Assembly (NCBI RefSeq): GCF_900626155.1
Contig: NZ_LR130844.1
Coordinates: 1,079,108-1,143,107, forward strand
Source of the DNA: Anaerococcus vaginimassiliensis
Lineage (GTDB): Bacteria > Bacillota > Clostridia > Tissierellales > Peptoniphilaceae
Length of the DNA stretch: 64,000 bases
Direction: 5' to 3'
Part shown: piece by piece, positions 44,486 through 53,494 of the stretch
Layout: each line of letters begins with the position of its first letter
Numbering within the stretch: the stretch's first letter is position 1
Program-made: the position numbers and the translations under genes
The notes under the pieces: model-generated
What the model was told of the DNA's origin: nothing
Databases searched by the model: none
What the model saw: only the letters and a program-made list of their open reading frames with translations

Positions 44486-45826
44486 ATGTCAGTTTTAATT
44501 AATTCGTTTCAATGGTTCATAAGTCTTGGATCAAACGTTTTTTTACCAATAATAATCTTTATTTTAGGAATTATTTTTGGTTTAAAACCAGGAAAAGCTC
44601 TAATGTCAGGTATAACAGTAGGAATTGGTTCGATTGGTCTTGGACTAGTATTGAATTTATTGTCAGGTAGTCTAGGAAATGCAATTCAAGAAATGGGAAA
44701 TCATTATGGAAGTTCTCTTAATATATTAGATTTAGGTGTGGGAGTTGGAGGACCTTTAGCTTTCTCTACATCTTTAGGCTTGATGATGATACCTATTTCA
44801 CTTGTAGTTAATATATTGTTTGTATTTTTAGGGTTAACTAGAACTTTGAATGTAGATATTTGGAATTTTTGGTTTCCAATATTTATGGGAATGATTACTC
44901 AATCAATTACAGGTAATTTTGCGTTTGGTCTAGTAGGCGGAATTATTGCAGTGATGATTCAATGGTTACTTGCAGATATAAATCAGAAAAAAACTAGTGA
45001 GTTTTTTGGGTATCCAGGTATAGCAATAAGCCACATGATGGTTAATTCAGGAGCAATAATTGCACGTCCTTTAAATTGGGTCTTTGATAGGATCCCTGGT
45101 TTAAATAAAATTGATCTTGATGCCGAATCTTTAACTAAAAGATTTGGAATATTTGGGGATACTGTTTTTATAGGATTAGTTATAGGAGCAATAGTTGGTA
45201 TTTTTGCTAAATATGACGCAGCTAAAGTAGGAAATCTTGCTATATCTACAGCGGCAGTAATGAAAATAATGCCTAAAATGGTTGCTATGTTTATGGAAGG
45301 TCTTGGACCAATAGCAGAAGCTGCTTCAGATTTTGCTAATAATAAATTAGGAGGCAGACAAGTTAATATAGGAATGGATGCTGCACTTGTAGTAGGACAC
45401 TCTGCGGTTATGTCTACTTCAATATTATTAGTTCCAATTTCTTTAGCTCTAGCATTAGTATTACCAGGTAATCAAGTTTTACCTTTTGGAGATTTAGCGT
45501 TTTTTGCATTTGCTATAGCAATGATGGTTCCTTTCTTTAAAGGAAATGTTATTAGAACTGTGCTAGGAAGTGCTATATATGTTGTAGCTTGTCTTTATTT
45601 ATCAACATGGTTAGCACCAATAATGACAGATGTATTTAATTTAGCTAGCTTTGATGTTGGAACAACAGGTTTGGTTACGATGCTACTAGCAGCTTTATGG
45701 CCAGTTGTTTTATATGTGTTAGCATTAAAATATTTAGGTATATTTGGGGTTATAACAATAGGAATATTAGTAATACTAATAATGTATTACATCAACAAGG
45801 TTAAGAAAATTTCTTATTTTCAATAG
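44486..45826 (+). CDS. PTS galactitol-type transporter EIIC
   Basis: A 446-residue membrane protein of the GatC family with about ten hydrophobic helices. Family features include the N-terminal F-L-P-I-I-I-F-I-L-G-I-I-F-G-L-K-P-G-K-A segment and the central motif G-H-S-A-V-M-S-T (about residue 308). It moves its sugar or polyol across the membrane while it is phosphorylated by EIIB. GatC homologues carry many substrates besides galactitol, so specificity is open. Strong SD AAGGAGG. Confidence 0.92.
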   Translation: MSVLINSFQWFISLGSNVFLPIIIFILGIIFGLKPGKALMSGITVGIGSIGLGLVLNLLSGSLGNAIQEMGNHYGSSLNILDLGVGVGGPLAFSTSLGLMMIPISLVVNILFVFLGLTRTLNVDIWNFWFPIFMGMITQSITGNFAFGLVGGIIAVMIQWLLADINQKKTSEFFGYPGIAISHMMVNSGAIIARPLNWVFDRIPGLNKIDLDAESLTKRFGIFGDTVFIGLVIGAIVGIFAKYDAAKVGNLAISTAAVMKIMPKMVAMFMEGLGPIAEAASDFANNKLGGRQVNIGMDAALVVGHSAVMSTSILLVPISLALALVLPGNQVLPFGDLAFFAFAIAMMVPFFKGNVIRTVLGSAIYVVACLYLSTWLAPIMTDVFNLASFDVGTTGLVTMLLAALWPVVLYVLALKYLGIFGVITIGILVILIMYYINKVKKISYFQ

Positions 45827-45851
45827 AGCATAAAATATAAAGGAGATAAAA

Positions 45852-46136
45852 ATGAAAAAAATATTAGTAATTTGTGGAGCCGGTCATGCAACATCAACAA
45901 TAGCTGTTTCTAAAATAAAGAATTGGCTAGAAGACAATAATTTAGCTTCTGATGTAAAAATTTATCAATCAAAAATAGCTGACGAACTAAATAAATTTTA
46001 TGATTATGATGTCGTTGTAAGCACAACCGTTGTGCCGGATTCAGTAAAAGAAAAAGTGATTAATGGTGTTGCTTTATTAACTGGTGTAGGCAGGGATAAG
46101 GTGTTTGAACAAATACGTAAAGAATTGGAAAAATAA
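45852..46136 (+). CDS. PTS EIIB component, galactitol type
   Basis: A 94-residue protein of normal length. The phospho-Cys is residue 8 in I-C-G-A-G-H-A-T-S-T (galactitol/lactose-type P-loop). The stop overlaps the next gene's start. The order EIIA-EIIC-EIIB, split into separate proteins, is common in galactitol-type systems. Confidence 0.93.
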   Translation: MKKILVICGAGHATSTIAVSKIKNWLEDNNLASDVKIYQSKIADELNKFYDYDVVVSTTVVPDSVKEKVINGVALLTGVGRDKVFEQIRKELEK

Positions 46137-46657
46137 TGATTATACATGATTCTATTAGATTGGAAACAGTTGCAGGAAGGCCATCCTTCCATGATATAAC
46201 AGATAATATTAAAGCTATTGTAGATCAAAATTCTATAACAGATGGAATAATTGTCATATCAAGTTCTCATACAACTTGTTCGTTGTTTTTTGATGAGGAC
46301 ATGCATGATAGAAATTATTTTGGTGATGACTTTCTACATGTTGATATAGCTAAAATGATGGATAAAATCGCCCCACCAATGAAATCAGAGGGCGATTACC
46401 ATAGCCCTGGAGAAAAACATATAGAATTTGGATTAAATCTAGGTGATTCGGAATTTCCACCAGAAAAATGGACAATGCTTAATACGGATGCCCATCTAAA
46501 ATCCTCACTATTTGGAAGCAATTCTATGACTCTTATAATAAAGGATAAAAAAATCTTATTAGGAAAATTAGGAAAAGTATTTTTTGTTGATTGGGATCAG
46601 TTAAGAGAAAGAAATAGAAATATCAACATTATATTGCTGGGAGAAAAAAATGGTTGA
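46136..46657 (+). CDS. UPF0047 (YjbQ-like) family protein
   Basis: A 173-residue protein, somewhat longer than the usual 135-140 residues. The family blocks are visible: S-S-H-T-T-C-S-L-F-F-D-E (about residues 42-53), a conserved D and H in H-V-D-I (about 65), N-T-D-A-H-L-K-S-S-L-F-G (about 118-129) and the C-terminal L-L-G-K-L-G-K-V-F-F-V-D-W-D. Some UPF0047 proteins show weak thiamine-phosphate-synthase activity, but their main role is unknown. It overlaps EIIB by one base and the epimerase by eight, so it is translated as part of the sugar operon. Confidence 0.85.
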   Translation: MIIHDSIRLETVAGRPSFHDITDNIKAIVDQNSITDGIIVISSSHTTCSLFFDEDMHDRNYFGDDFLHVDIAKMMDKIAPPMKSEGDYHSPGEKHIEFGLNLGDSEFPPEKWTMLNTDAHLKSSLFGSNSMTLIIKDKKILLGKLGKVFFVDWDQLRERNRNINIILLGEKNG

Positions 46658-47312
46658 TATATTACCTTCAATTTTAAATAGCGATTTTTGGAATATCAAA
46701 GAAACGTTAAATGCTCTGAACAAAAGTAAGATTAAAGAGATTCATATAGACATAATGGATGGTAATTTTGTTGAAGACATGGCTTTTGGTCCCAAATTTG
46801 TAAAAACTTTAAGAGAACATACAGATTTAAAGCTAGATTTACACCTTATGATTATCAATCCAGAAAGAAAAGTTGAAAAATTTATAGAAGCAGGAGCTCA
46901 TAGCATAACTTTTAATGTTGAAAGCACCTTTAATGTTATGAACATTATTCAAAAAGTTAAAGAATGTAATAAAAAAGTTGGAGTAGCTATTAGTCCGCAT
47001 ACATCAATATCCAGTATAGAAATGATTTTGCCTTTTGTAGATCAAGTATTAGTTTTAACGATAAAACCAGGAACTTCAAACTCTCATATAATTACAGAGA
47101 TGTATAGTAAAATTAAAGAATTACATGAAATAAAAAATAGGAAAGAATATTCATATAGGATAATGGTTGATGGGAAAGTCGATGATAAAACACTTAGACC
47201 AATATTAGAAAGCGGAGCTGATGCAGTTGTTTCTGGTGGATATATTTTTAAAAATGAAAAAATTTTAGAAAATATTGAAACTTTAAGAAAGATAGGTATC
47301 AAATATGACTAG
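46650..47312 (+). CDS. Ribulose-phosphate 3-epimerase family protein (Rpe/AlsE-like), diverged phosphate loop
   Basis: A 220-residue TIM-barrel epimerase. The N-terminal P-S-I-L-N-S-D-F-W, H-I-D-I-M-D-G-N-F-V (about residues 30-39), D-L-H-L-M-I (about 64-69) and M-V-D-G-K (about 170) motifs carry the metal-binding His and Asp ligands. The conserved phosphate loop usually N-P-G-F-G-G-Q reads K-P-G-T-S-N-S, an unusual change. It may act on allulose-6-P or another ketose phosphate rather than ribulose-5-P. Overlaps both neighbours by eight bases. Confidence 0.85.
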   Translation: MVDILPSILNSDFWNIKETLNALNKSKIKEIHIDIMDGNFVEDMAFGPKFVKTLREHTDLKLDLHLMIINPERKVEKFIEAGAHSITFNVESTFNVMNIIQKVKECNKKVGVAISPHTSISSIEMILPFVDQVLVLTIKPGTSNSHIITEMYSKIKELHEIKNRKEYSYRIMVDGKVDDKTLRPILESGADAVVSGGYIFKNEKILENIETLRKIGIKYD

Positions 47313-47838
47313 TCAATCTTATTCAGAATTAATAGAAGGTGAAATTTACGAGTTTTTCAAATTAAATAAAAATCTTGACTTTGAAGAACTATCAAAATAT
47401 TTTAAAAAAGATAGAAGGATTTTTATAGGAGGGGTTGGGAGATCAAGCATGGCAGCTAGAGGGCTTGTAAATAGACTAGTTCATTTAGGGTACTATGCAT
47501 ATTTAATAGGGGATATTAGCACCCCTCTAGCTAGAAAAGATGACACAGTGTTGCTTATATCTAATTCAGGAAACACAAGCTCACTTTATGCAGTAGCAGA
47601 AAGAGTTAAGAAAGATGGAGTCAAAATTTTAAGCATAACTTCTAATAAAAATTCTAAAATTTTTGAGATTAGTGATTTTTCTTTAATATTAAAAGGGGCT
47701 GAAAAATCTGTTCAACCTATGGGAAGTTTATTTGAACAGGCTGCCTTGCTTATATCTGATGCGTTCATTTTATTTCTAATGAATCTTAACTCAGAAACTT
47801 CTGAGTCAATGAGAAAAAGACATTCAAATTTAGAATAA
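47305..47838 (+). CDS. 6-phospho-3-hexuloisomerase-like SIS domain protein
   Basis: A 177-residue SIS-fold isomerase of normal length. The sugar-phosphate site is G-V-G-R-S-S-M-A-A-R-G (about residues 39-49), the family serine loop is I-S-N-S-G-N-T-S-S (about 83-91), and the C-terminus carries E-Q-A-A-L-L and the final R-H-S-N-L-E typical of HxlB. HxlB interconverts 3-hexulose-6-P and fructose-6-P. No HxlA (3-hexulose-6-P synthase) accompanies it, so it probably works on the product of the epimerase and PTS, an inference. Last gene of the operon. Confidence 0.87.
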   Translation: MTSQSYSELIEGEIYEFFKLNKNLDFEELSKYFKKDRRIFIGGVGRSSMAARGLVNRLVHLGYYAYLIGDISTPLARKDDTVLLISNSGNTSSLYAVAERVKKDGVKILSITSNKNSKIFEISDFSLILKGAEKSVQPMGSLFEQAALLISDAFILFLMNLNSETSESMRKRHSNLE

Positions 47839-48089
47839 AAGTTCATTTATTAATATACTAGGTTAGACTATAATAGATATATTCTTCTTTAAAGTCTAAC
47901 TTAATTTAAGAAAAACAACAAGAGATACTAAATTTAAATACAATTTTGTGAAACTGAAAAAAATTCGTATCTCTTTCGTTTGTAAAATTTTAATAATATC
48001 TCTAAGACCCAAGTTATCAGCTGAACCCCAAAATCTGGAATACGGATGGAGGGGTTCAGCTCAACTCTTAGGTCTATTTTAGCTTAATT
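47839..48089. other. Intergenic region with two hairpins between the PTS operon and the aldo/keto reductase remnant
   Basis: A weak GTTAGACT/AGTCTAAC hairpin (47872-47900) may end the PTS operon. A much stronger one follows: AGCTGAACCCC (48019-48029) and GGGGTTCAGCT (48051-48061) with a 21-base loop, extended outwards by AGTT/AACT and CTAAGA/TCTTAG (48002-48071). It lacks a clean T run. No gene is seen. Confidence 0.6.
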
Positions 48090-49213
48090 TTATGCCAAAT
48101 ATTCATTAGCTTCCTTGAGATCTTCGATTATTTCTAGGTTTTGTGGGCAGATTCCTTCGCACTTACCACATTCTATACATTCTGTTGGACTTACTCCATC
48201 TTTTAGGTATTCTTGATAGTCTGTCTTGCTTTTTTCTTCTTCGTCATATAAGTATGCCTTATTCCATAGACCAAATACCTTAGGGATATTGATTTCTACT
48301 GTGCATGGGAGACAATACTCACAGGCAGTACAACCTATTTGCTCACGAGATTTGTAGATTTTTCTTGCATTTTCATAGAAGGATTCATCTTCCTTAGTGA
48401 GGGAATTATAAGAAACTTCGCTTGCTATTTCAAGGTTTTCCCTAACTTGATCTATATCGTTCATTCCGCTTAGAACAACCATTACATTATCTAGGCTAAG
48501 TGGAAATTTCAATGCTTCTTGAGCAGGAGATAGGTCAGTAAACTCTTTGAGAGAATTTTTGATTTCTTCTGGTGGATTTGCAAGTCTGCCACCTTTTACA
48601 GGTTCCATTATAACCATAGGAATTCCCATATCCTTAGCTAGATTGTAACCTTTCATTCCTGCTTGGTAGTTTATATCGAGATAGTTTAATTGAATTTGGC
48701 AAAAGTCCCAAGGATAAGATTTTATTATTTCTTCGAAAGCAGAATATTCATCGTGGAAGGAAAATCCGATGTTTTTAACAAGTCCTTTTTCTTTTATATC
48801 ATTTAGAAAATCAAATACACCAAGATCTACCATTTGTCTAAATCGTTTGATATCTAGGGAATGAAGAAGATAGAAATCTAAGTAATCGTCCTTAAATTAT
48901 CTAATTGCTCATTTAATATTTTGTAAAAATCATCATATTCTTTGACTAACCAACATGGAAGTTTGGTAGTTAATTTAATCTTTTCCCTTAAATTATTTTC
49001 TTCTAAGAACTCTCCAACGAACTTTTCGCTCATACCGTCATGATAAGGATATGCTGTATCTATATATGTAAGTCCCTTATCAATCGCCTCTAGGATAATT
49101 TTACTAGATCTTTCTTTGTCTATCTTTCCATTATCGTCATCTAAAGTTTTAAATCTCATACAACCAAAACCGAGCCTTGAGATTTTTTCACCCTTGTAAT
49201 CAAAATATTTCAT
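48090..49213 (-). pseudogene. Aldo/keto reductase with C-terminal ferredoxin domain, broken by a single-base frameshift
   Basis: The N-terminal part (49213-48878) starts M-K-Y-F-D-Y-K-G and has the AKR motif R-L-G-F-G-C-M-R-F and D-T-A-Y-P-Y with the catalytic Asp/Tyr. It runs out of frame at about 48891-48893, where one A appears to be missing from a short A run. One base restores D-D-Y-L-D-F-Y-L-L-H-S-L-D, continuing into the C-terminal part (48833-48090), which holds the rest of the barrel and two cysteine clusters (C-x2-C-x2-C-x3-C and C-x2-C-x2-C-x3-C) for 4Fe-4S centres. A recent pseudogene or a sequencing error; otherwise of normal length. Confidence 0.82.
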
Positions 49214-49339
49214 ATGTACTCCTTTAATATTTCTATTATATCTAATTGTATCATAAAGCTATTTTATAATGTAGGCTTGATATAAATTCTCCTTAACTGA
49301 TTAATCTTGTTTTGGTATAATAACAGGTAAGGAGGAGTT

Positions 49340-50629
49340 ATGATAGACAAATCAAAAATTAGAAACGCTTACAAGTCAAATGGATTTCTTACAATCCTTT
49401 CCTTCATTATATCGGGAATTATAGTTGGACTAGTTATAGGTCTATTTAAAAAGGCAATCCATCTTCTATCTAGTAAAATGATGAATTTGTTTAATTTATC
49501 ACATGATAAACCAATTTATATCATTTTTATTTTATTTTTATTTTTACTTATAGGAACTTTTATTTATTTTCTATCAAAGAAAGATCCCTACATAAATGGA
49601 TCGGGAATACCTATAATATACGGTATGCTTGATGATAAGTTCGATGTTAAGTCAGGAAAAACTCTTATTAGAAAGTTTGTAGCAAGTATTTTAACTATCG
49701 GTTCTGGACTAACTCTTGGTAGAGAGGGTCCATCCGTACAAATCGGGGGACTTATAGGAGATATTGTTCACAAACACACAAAATCGAAGGAAGATAAGAG
49801 ATACTACATAGGTTCATCAGCTGGAGCAGGAATTGCAGTTGCCTTCAATGCACCAATTTCTGGACTTTTATTTACAGTTGAAGAAATATTCAAAAAGACA
49901 GATAGAAAGGTGTTCTTATCTACTGCAATTACAGTATTTTCTGCAGTAATAACAGCAGATGTTTGCTTTGGCAACCGCCCAGCTTTGTTAAATGTACCTA
50001 AGTTTGAAATAATGAACCTATCTATGATAGGAATGCTTATTGTGTTGGGAATATTTGTAGGATTATCTGGAGTCTTATTTAACTATTGTGTAATTGGATC
50101 AAAAGGATTTTTCAAAAAGTTTAAGATTAATCCATATATAAAATATTTGATTCCGTTTTTGATAACAGCGATAGTTTTATTCATAGATATAGACTTGTTC
50201 TCATCAAGCGAGCCCTTTATATTCTTGCCACTTACAGGTAACCCAAGTCTTTTTAGGCTAATCTTTTTATATGTAGCAAAGATACTATTATTAGCTTTAG
50301 CTTTTGGTATGGGAGTACCGGGAGGAAGCCTAGTTCCACTACTTGTAATTGGTTCTTTATTAGGAAATATTGTAGCGACAAGCCTTGCTATGGGAGGACT
50401 ATTGGATCCATCATATATATTTGTCTTTAGCATATTAGCCATGTGTGGACATTTCTCAGCCATAGTTAGAGCTCCAATCACAGCTATAATTTTAGTAGTA
50501 GAGATGACAGGCGGAGCCTTTGATTATCTATTAGGTATATCAATTGTAAGCCTTGTAGCTTATAGCGTCGCGGAAATATGTAAATCCAAACCATTTTACG
50601 AGCATCTTTATGAACTTATGATAAAATAA
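49340..50629 (+). CDS. ClC-family chloride/proton transporter
   Basis: A 429-residue membrane protein with about 10-12 helices. The anion-site motifs are G-S-G-I-P (about residues 92-96), G-R-E-G-P-S-V-Q (about 130-137, with the gating Glu), and the later G-V-P-G-G-S-L-V-P (about 327-335) in place of the usual G-x-F-x-P. No CBS domains follow, as in bacterial antiporters. It exchanges Cl- (or, in one branch, F-) for protons. No fluoride riboswitch was seen upstream. SD AAGGAGG. Confidence 0.92.
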   Translation: MIDKSKIRNAYKSNGFLTILSFIISGIIVGLVIGLFKKAIHLLSSKMMNLFNLSHDKPIYIIFILFLFLLIGTFIYFLSKKDPYINGSGIPIIYGMLDDKFDVKSGKTLIRKFVASILTIGSGLTLGREGPSVQIGGLIGDIVHKHTKSKEDKRYYIGSSAGAGIAVAFNAPISGLLFTVEEIFKKTDRKVFLSTAITVFSAVITADVCFGNRPALLNVPKFEIMNLSMIGMLIVLGIFVGLSGVLFNYCVIGSKGFFKKFKINPYIKYLIPFLITAIVLFIDIDLFSSSEPFIFLPLTGNPSLFRLIFLYVAKILLLALAFGMGVPGGSLVPLLVIGSLLGNIVATSLAMGGLLDPSYIFVFSILAMCGHFSAIVRAPITAIILVVEMTGGAFDYLLGISIVSLVAYSVAEICKSKPFYEHLYELMIK

Positions 50630-50633
50630 TGAA

Positions 50634-50659
50634 ATTCCATCATGTGATGGAGTTTTTTT
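50634..50659 (+). terminator. Terminator of the ClC gene
   Basis: TTCCATCA and TGATGGAG around a 2-base loop, followed by seven Ts. Confidence 0.82.
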
Positions 50660-50763
50660 ATGCCTAAATTAATGAATAATATTTATCTAAGTTAAGATTA
50701 ATTTAAAATAAACAAGACAATTAATGTACTTGTGGTATAATATAAGGACAGAAAGGAGGGGTT

Positions 50764-52005
50764 ATGAATAAGGTTTCTACAATGGATAAGCTTAAGATTC
50801 TAACTGATGCAGCCAAATATGATGTATCTTGTTCATCTTCAGGTTCTTCCAGGAAAAATACCAAAGATGGTCTAGGAAACGGTGCTATGGCTGGTATTTG
50901 TCATTCTTGGTCAGAGGATGGCAGGTGTATTTCTCTGCTTAAGGTATTATTTACTAACAAATGCATTTACGATTGTGAATATTGTATAAATAGAAGGAGT
51001 AATGACGTCAAGAGAGCTACATTTAGTCCAAGAGAACTGGCTGATTTGACTATAAATTTCTATAAAAGAAACTACATAGAAGGATTATTTCTATCATCTG
51101 CTGTAATTAGAAATCCTGACTATACGATGGAATTGCTAATAGAAGTAGCTAAAATTTTAAGATATGAATACAAATATAATGGCTACATACATATGAAGGC
51201 AATCCCTGGAGCAAGTGAAGATTTGATAAAAATAATGGGAATATTGGTAGATAGGATGAGTATAAATATCGAGCTTGCCAAGAAAAAGGACTTGGCTCTC
51301 CTAGCTCCAGAGAAAAGTTACGACTCTATAATATCTTCCATGGGGGAAGTCAAGGAAAGAAAAAATCAAGCACAAAATGAAATAATGCTATACAAACACG
51401 CACCAAAATTCTTGCCAGCAGGGCAAACTACACAAATGATAATTGGAGCGAGTGGAGAAAGCGACCTAGATATAATTAGCCAATCGGAAAACCTCTATAA
51501 CAATTATTCCCTAAAGAGGGTGTATTATTCTGCCTTTGTTCCAGTAGTTAAGTCAAAGTTTACACAAGGGATAGGTAAAACGCCACTTCTCCGTGAACAT
51601 AGGTTGTACCAGGCAGATTGGCTTTTGAGGTTTTATGGATTCAAATCAAATGATCTTCTAAATGATAAAAACCCCACCTTTGATCTAAGGATTGATCCAA
51701 AGACCAATTGGGCAATTGATAATATTGATATTTTCCCATTAGAGATAAATACTGCAAGTTACAATGAATTAGTTAGAGTACCAGGCTTTGGTAGAGTATA
51801 TGCAAATAGGATAATAGGAGCTAGAAAATTTAGAAAACTAGACATAAGTTCTCTAAAAAATCTTAAAATTTCCCTAAAAAGAGCCAAGAATTTTATCTTA
51901 GTTGATGGAAAATATTATGGAATCAAATTTTCATCAAATGCAGATCTTAAAAACTTAATGGCTTTGGGTGATCCCAAATCCTACGAGCAGCTTTCTTTAT
52001 TCTAA
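50764..52005 (+). CDS. Putative DNA modification/repair radical SAM protein
   Basis: A 413-residue radical SAM enzyme. The cluster motif is C-I-Y-D-C-E-Y-C (CxxxCxxC, around residues 63-70), preceded by C-H-S-W-S-E-D-G-R-C. The C-terminus has a helix-hairpin-helix DNA-binding element (E-L-V-R-V-P-G-F-G-R-V-Y-A-N-R-I, about 336-351). This matches the family described as rSAM linked to uracil-DNA glycosylase (TIGR03916). The adjacent gene is its usual partner. Reaction unknown. Strong SD AAAGGAGGGG. Confidence 0.88.
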   Translation: MNKVSTMDKLKILTDAAKYDVSCSSSGSSRKNTKDGLGNGAMAGICHSWSEDGRCISLLKVLFTNKCIYDCEYCINRRSNDVKRATFSPRELADLTINFYKRNYIEGLFLSSAVIRNPDYTMELLIEVAKILRYEYKYNGYIHMKAIPGASEDLIKIMGILVDRMSINIELAKKKDLALLAPEKSYDSIISSMGEVKERKNQAQNEIMLYKHAPKFLPAGQTTQMIIGASGESDLDIISQSENLYNNYSLKRVYYSAFVPVVKSKFTQGIGKTPLLREHRLYQADWLLRFYGFKSNDLLNDKNPTFDLRIDPKTNWAIDNIDIFPLEINTASYNELVRVPGFGRVYANRIIGARKFRKLDISSLKNLKISLKRAKNFILVDGKYYGIKFSSNADLKNLMALGDPKSYEQLSLF

Positions 52006-52739
52006 TGAAAATAATAAATTATGATGGGTCGTTGGCTGGACTTTTCACAGTTATTTTTGATTTTTATGGGGAGATTTTTGATATCAAAATTGAAGTTGAA
52101 AATAATCAGCTGGACTTTTTAGAGAAAATATTTATAAAAGCCGATGAAAATAAGGCTAGACGTGTAGAAAAAAAGCTAAGGGATAATATACCAGAGGAAT
52201 TTTTAAGGCAGATTTTACTAAACTTTAAGTCCAAAGATACCAACAAAGATGATTTGATAGCTAGAGTAATAAAATTAAGCTTGTATTATGGTAGAGATTA
52301 TATTACTTCCTCCCACAAATATGCTATTCGTTTTAGGGAAAACTGTAAAAACTATAGCTCTGAGCTACATGCTTACAAGGGTCTTGTGCGATTTAGACAA
52401 ATCCAAGAAGGTTTTCTATTTGCAGAAATTGAACCAGAAAACAATGTACTTATTGATTTATCCAAACATTTTATAAAAAGACTTCCCAAGGAGAAGTTTA
52501 TAATTTATGATAGGACGAGCAAGAAAGCACTAATTTCTATAGAGAGTAATACAGAAATCGTAGATATAATAGATCTTAATATAGAAGAAACCGAAGAAGA
52601 AAAATTCTTTCAGGACTTGTGGATAAAGTTTTATGATACGATTACTATAAAGGAAAGGGCAAATAAAAAACTAATGATATCAAATATGCCCAAAAAATAC
52701 TGGAAATATCTTCCAGAAAAAAATAAGCCTAGGGATTGA
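52005..52739 (+). CDS. Putative DNA repair/metabolism protein, radical-SAM partner (TIGR03915-like, DUF4130)
   Basis: A 244-residue protein. The N-terminal D-G-S-L-A-G-L-F-T-V-I-F-D (about residues 5-17), the K-G-L-V-R-F-R-Q-I-Q-E-G-F-L-F-A-E-I-E-P-E-N-N-V block (about 124-147) and the C-terminal R-A-N-K-K-L-M-I-S-N-M-P-K-K-Y-W-K-Y-L-P-E (about 216-237) are hallmarks of this family. In many bacteria it is fused to or beside a uracil-DNA glycosylase domain; none is fused here. The start overlaps the radical SAM stop by one base, so the proteins are translationally coupled. Confidence 0.87.
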   Translation: MKIINYDGSLAGLFTVIFDFYGEIFDIKIEVENNQLDFLEKIFIKADENKARRVEKKLRDNIPEEFLRQILLNFKSKDTNKDDLIARVIKLSLYYGRDYITSSHKYAIRFRENCKNYSSELHAYKGLVRFRQIQEGFLFAEIEPENNVLIDLSKHFIKRLPKEKFIIYDRTSKKALISIESNTEIVDIIDLNIEETEEEKFFQDLWIKFYDTITIKERANKKLMISNMPKKYWKYLPEKNKPRD

Positions 52740-52752
52740 GCCTAGGCTTTTA
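52725..52752. terminator. Bidirectional terminator between the SAM-partner gene and tpx
   Basis: AAGCCTAGG and CCTAGGCTT form a 9-bp stem with T run on each strand's 3' side, between convergent genes. Confidence 0.85.
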
Positions 52753-52757
52753 GTGTC

Positions 52758-53258
52758 TTAGATTAAATTTTTAACTTCTTCTAGTGCTTTTTCAAAGTTA
52801 ACTTCGTTTGTAACTTCTGGAACGTATTCAACGTATTGGATTACGCCTTCTTTGTCAACTACAACTATTCCTCTAGCTAAAAGTTTTAGTTCGTCTATTA
52901 AGAATCCGTATTTTTCTCCAAATTCTCTTTCTTTATAATCAGAAACCATTTCTAAATTTTTGATATCTTCATTTGCACAGAATCTTTGTTGAGCAAATGG
53001 TAGGTCTTCTGTGATTGTAACGATTTTAACATCATCAGAAAGCTCTAGGGCGTCCTTGTTAAATTTCTTAGCTTGTAGGGCACATACGCTTGTATCAAGT
53101 GATGGTGCTATTGAGTAAACTACAATGCTACCCTTTAAATCTTCCGAATTAAAATCAGAAAGGTCATTTTTTGTAGCTGTAAATGATGGTGCTTTGTCAC
53201 CTTTTTTAACTTCTGTTCCGAGTAATGTTACCTTGTCTCCTGCAAATGTAATATTCAT
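52758..53258 (-). CDS. tpx: Thiol peroxidase
   Basis: A protein of 166 residues from the Tpx group of atypical 2-Cys peroxiredoxins, reducing hydroperoxides with thioredoxin. The peroxidatic Cys is in P-S-L-D-T-S-V-C (about residue 60; the family usually has T-P-V-C), and the resolving Cys is in R-F-C-A-N-E (about 95). The start is placed at 53258 behind AGGAGGATAT; the longer frame to 53300 extends into the promoter. It would protect an anaerobe during oxygen exposure. Confidence 0.94.
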   Translation of the reverse strand: MNITFAGDKVTLLGTEVKKGDKAPSFTATKNDLSDFNSEDLKGSIVVYSIAPSLDTSVCALQAKKFNKDALELSDDVKIVTITEDLPFAQQRFCANEDIKNLEMVSDYKEREFGEKYGFLIDELKLLARGIVVVDKEGVIQYVEYVPEVTNEVNFEKALEEVKNLI

Positions 53259-53494
53259 ATATCCTCCTAATATTATCTTTAACAATAATATTATACCCAA
53301 ATTTTGTTAAAATATTATGTAATTTGTAATAATTTTATGAAAGTAAAAAATTAACAAATAGAAATAATGCTATCTTTTTAACAAATATTACAAACAAATT
53401 AAATTAATATGATCACTAATATAAGCAACTAGTTACTTAAATTAAAGTTATAAATCCTATTAAATACAAGACTCTATGGAAAAACGGATCTTAT

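Noticed and set aside
49214..49339. A possible fluoride riboswitch before the ClC gene
   Set aside because: The conserved fluoride aptamer elements are not present; only a promoter-like TGGTATAAT and an SD are seen.
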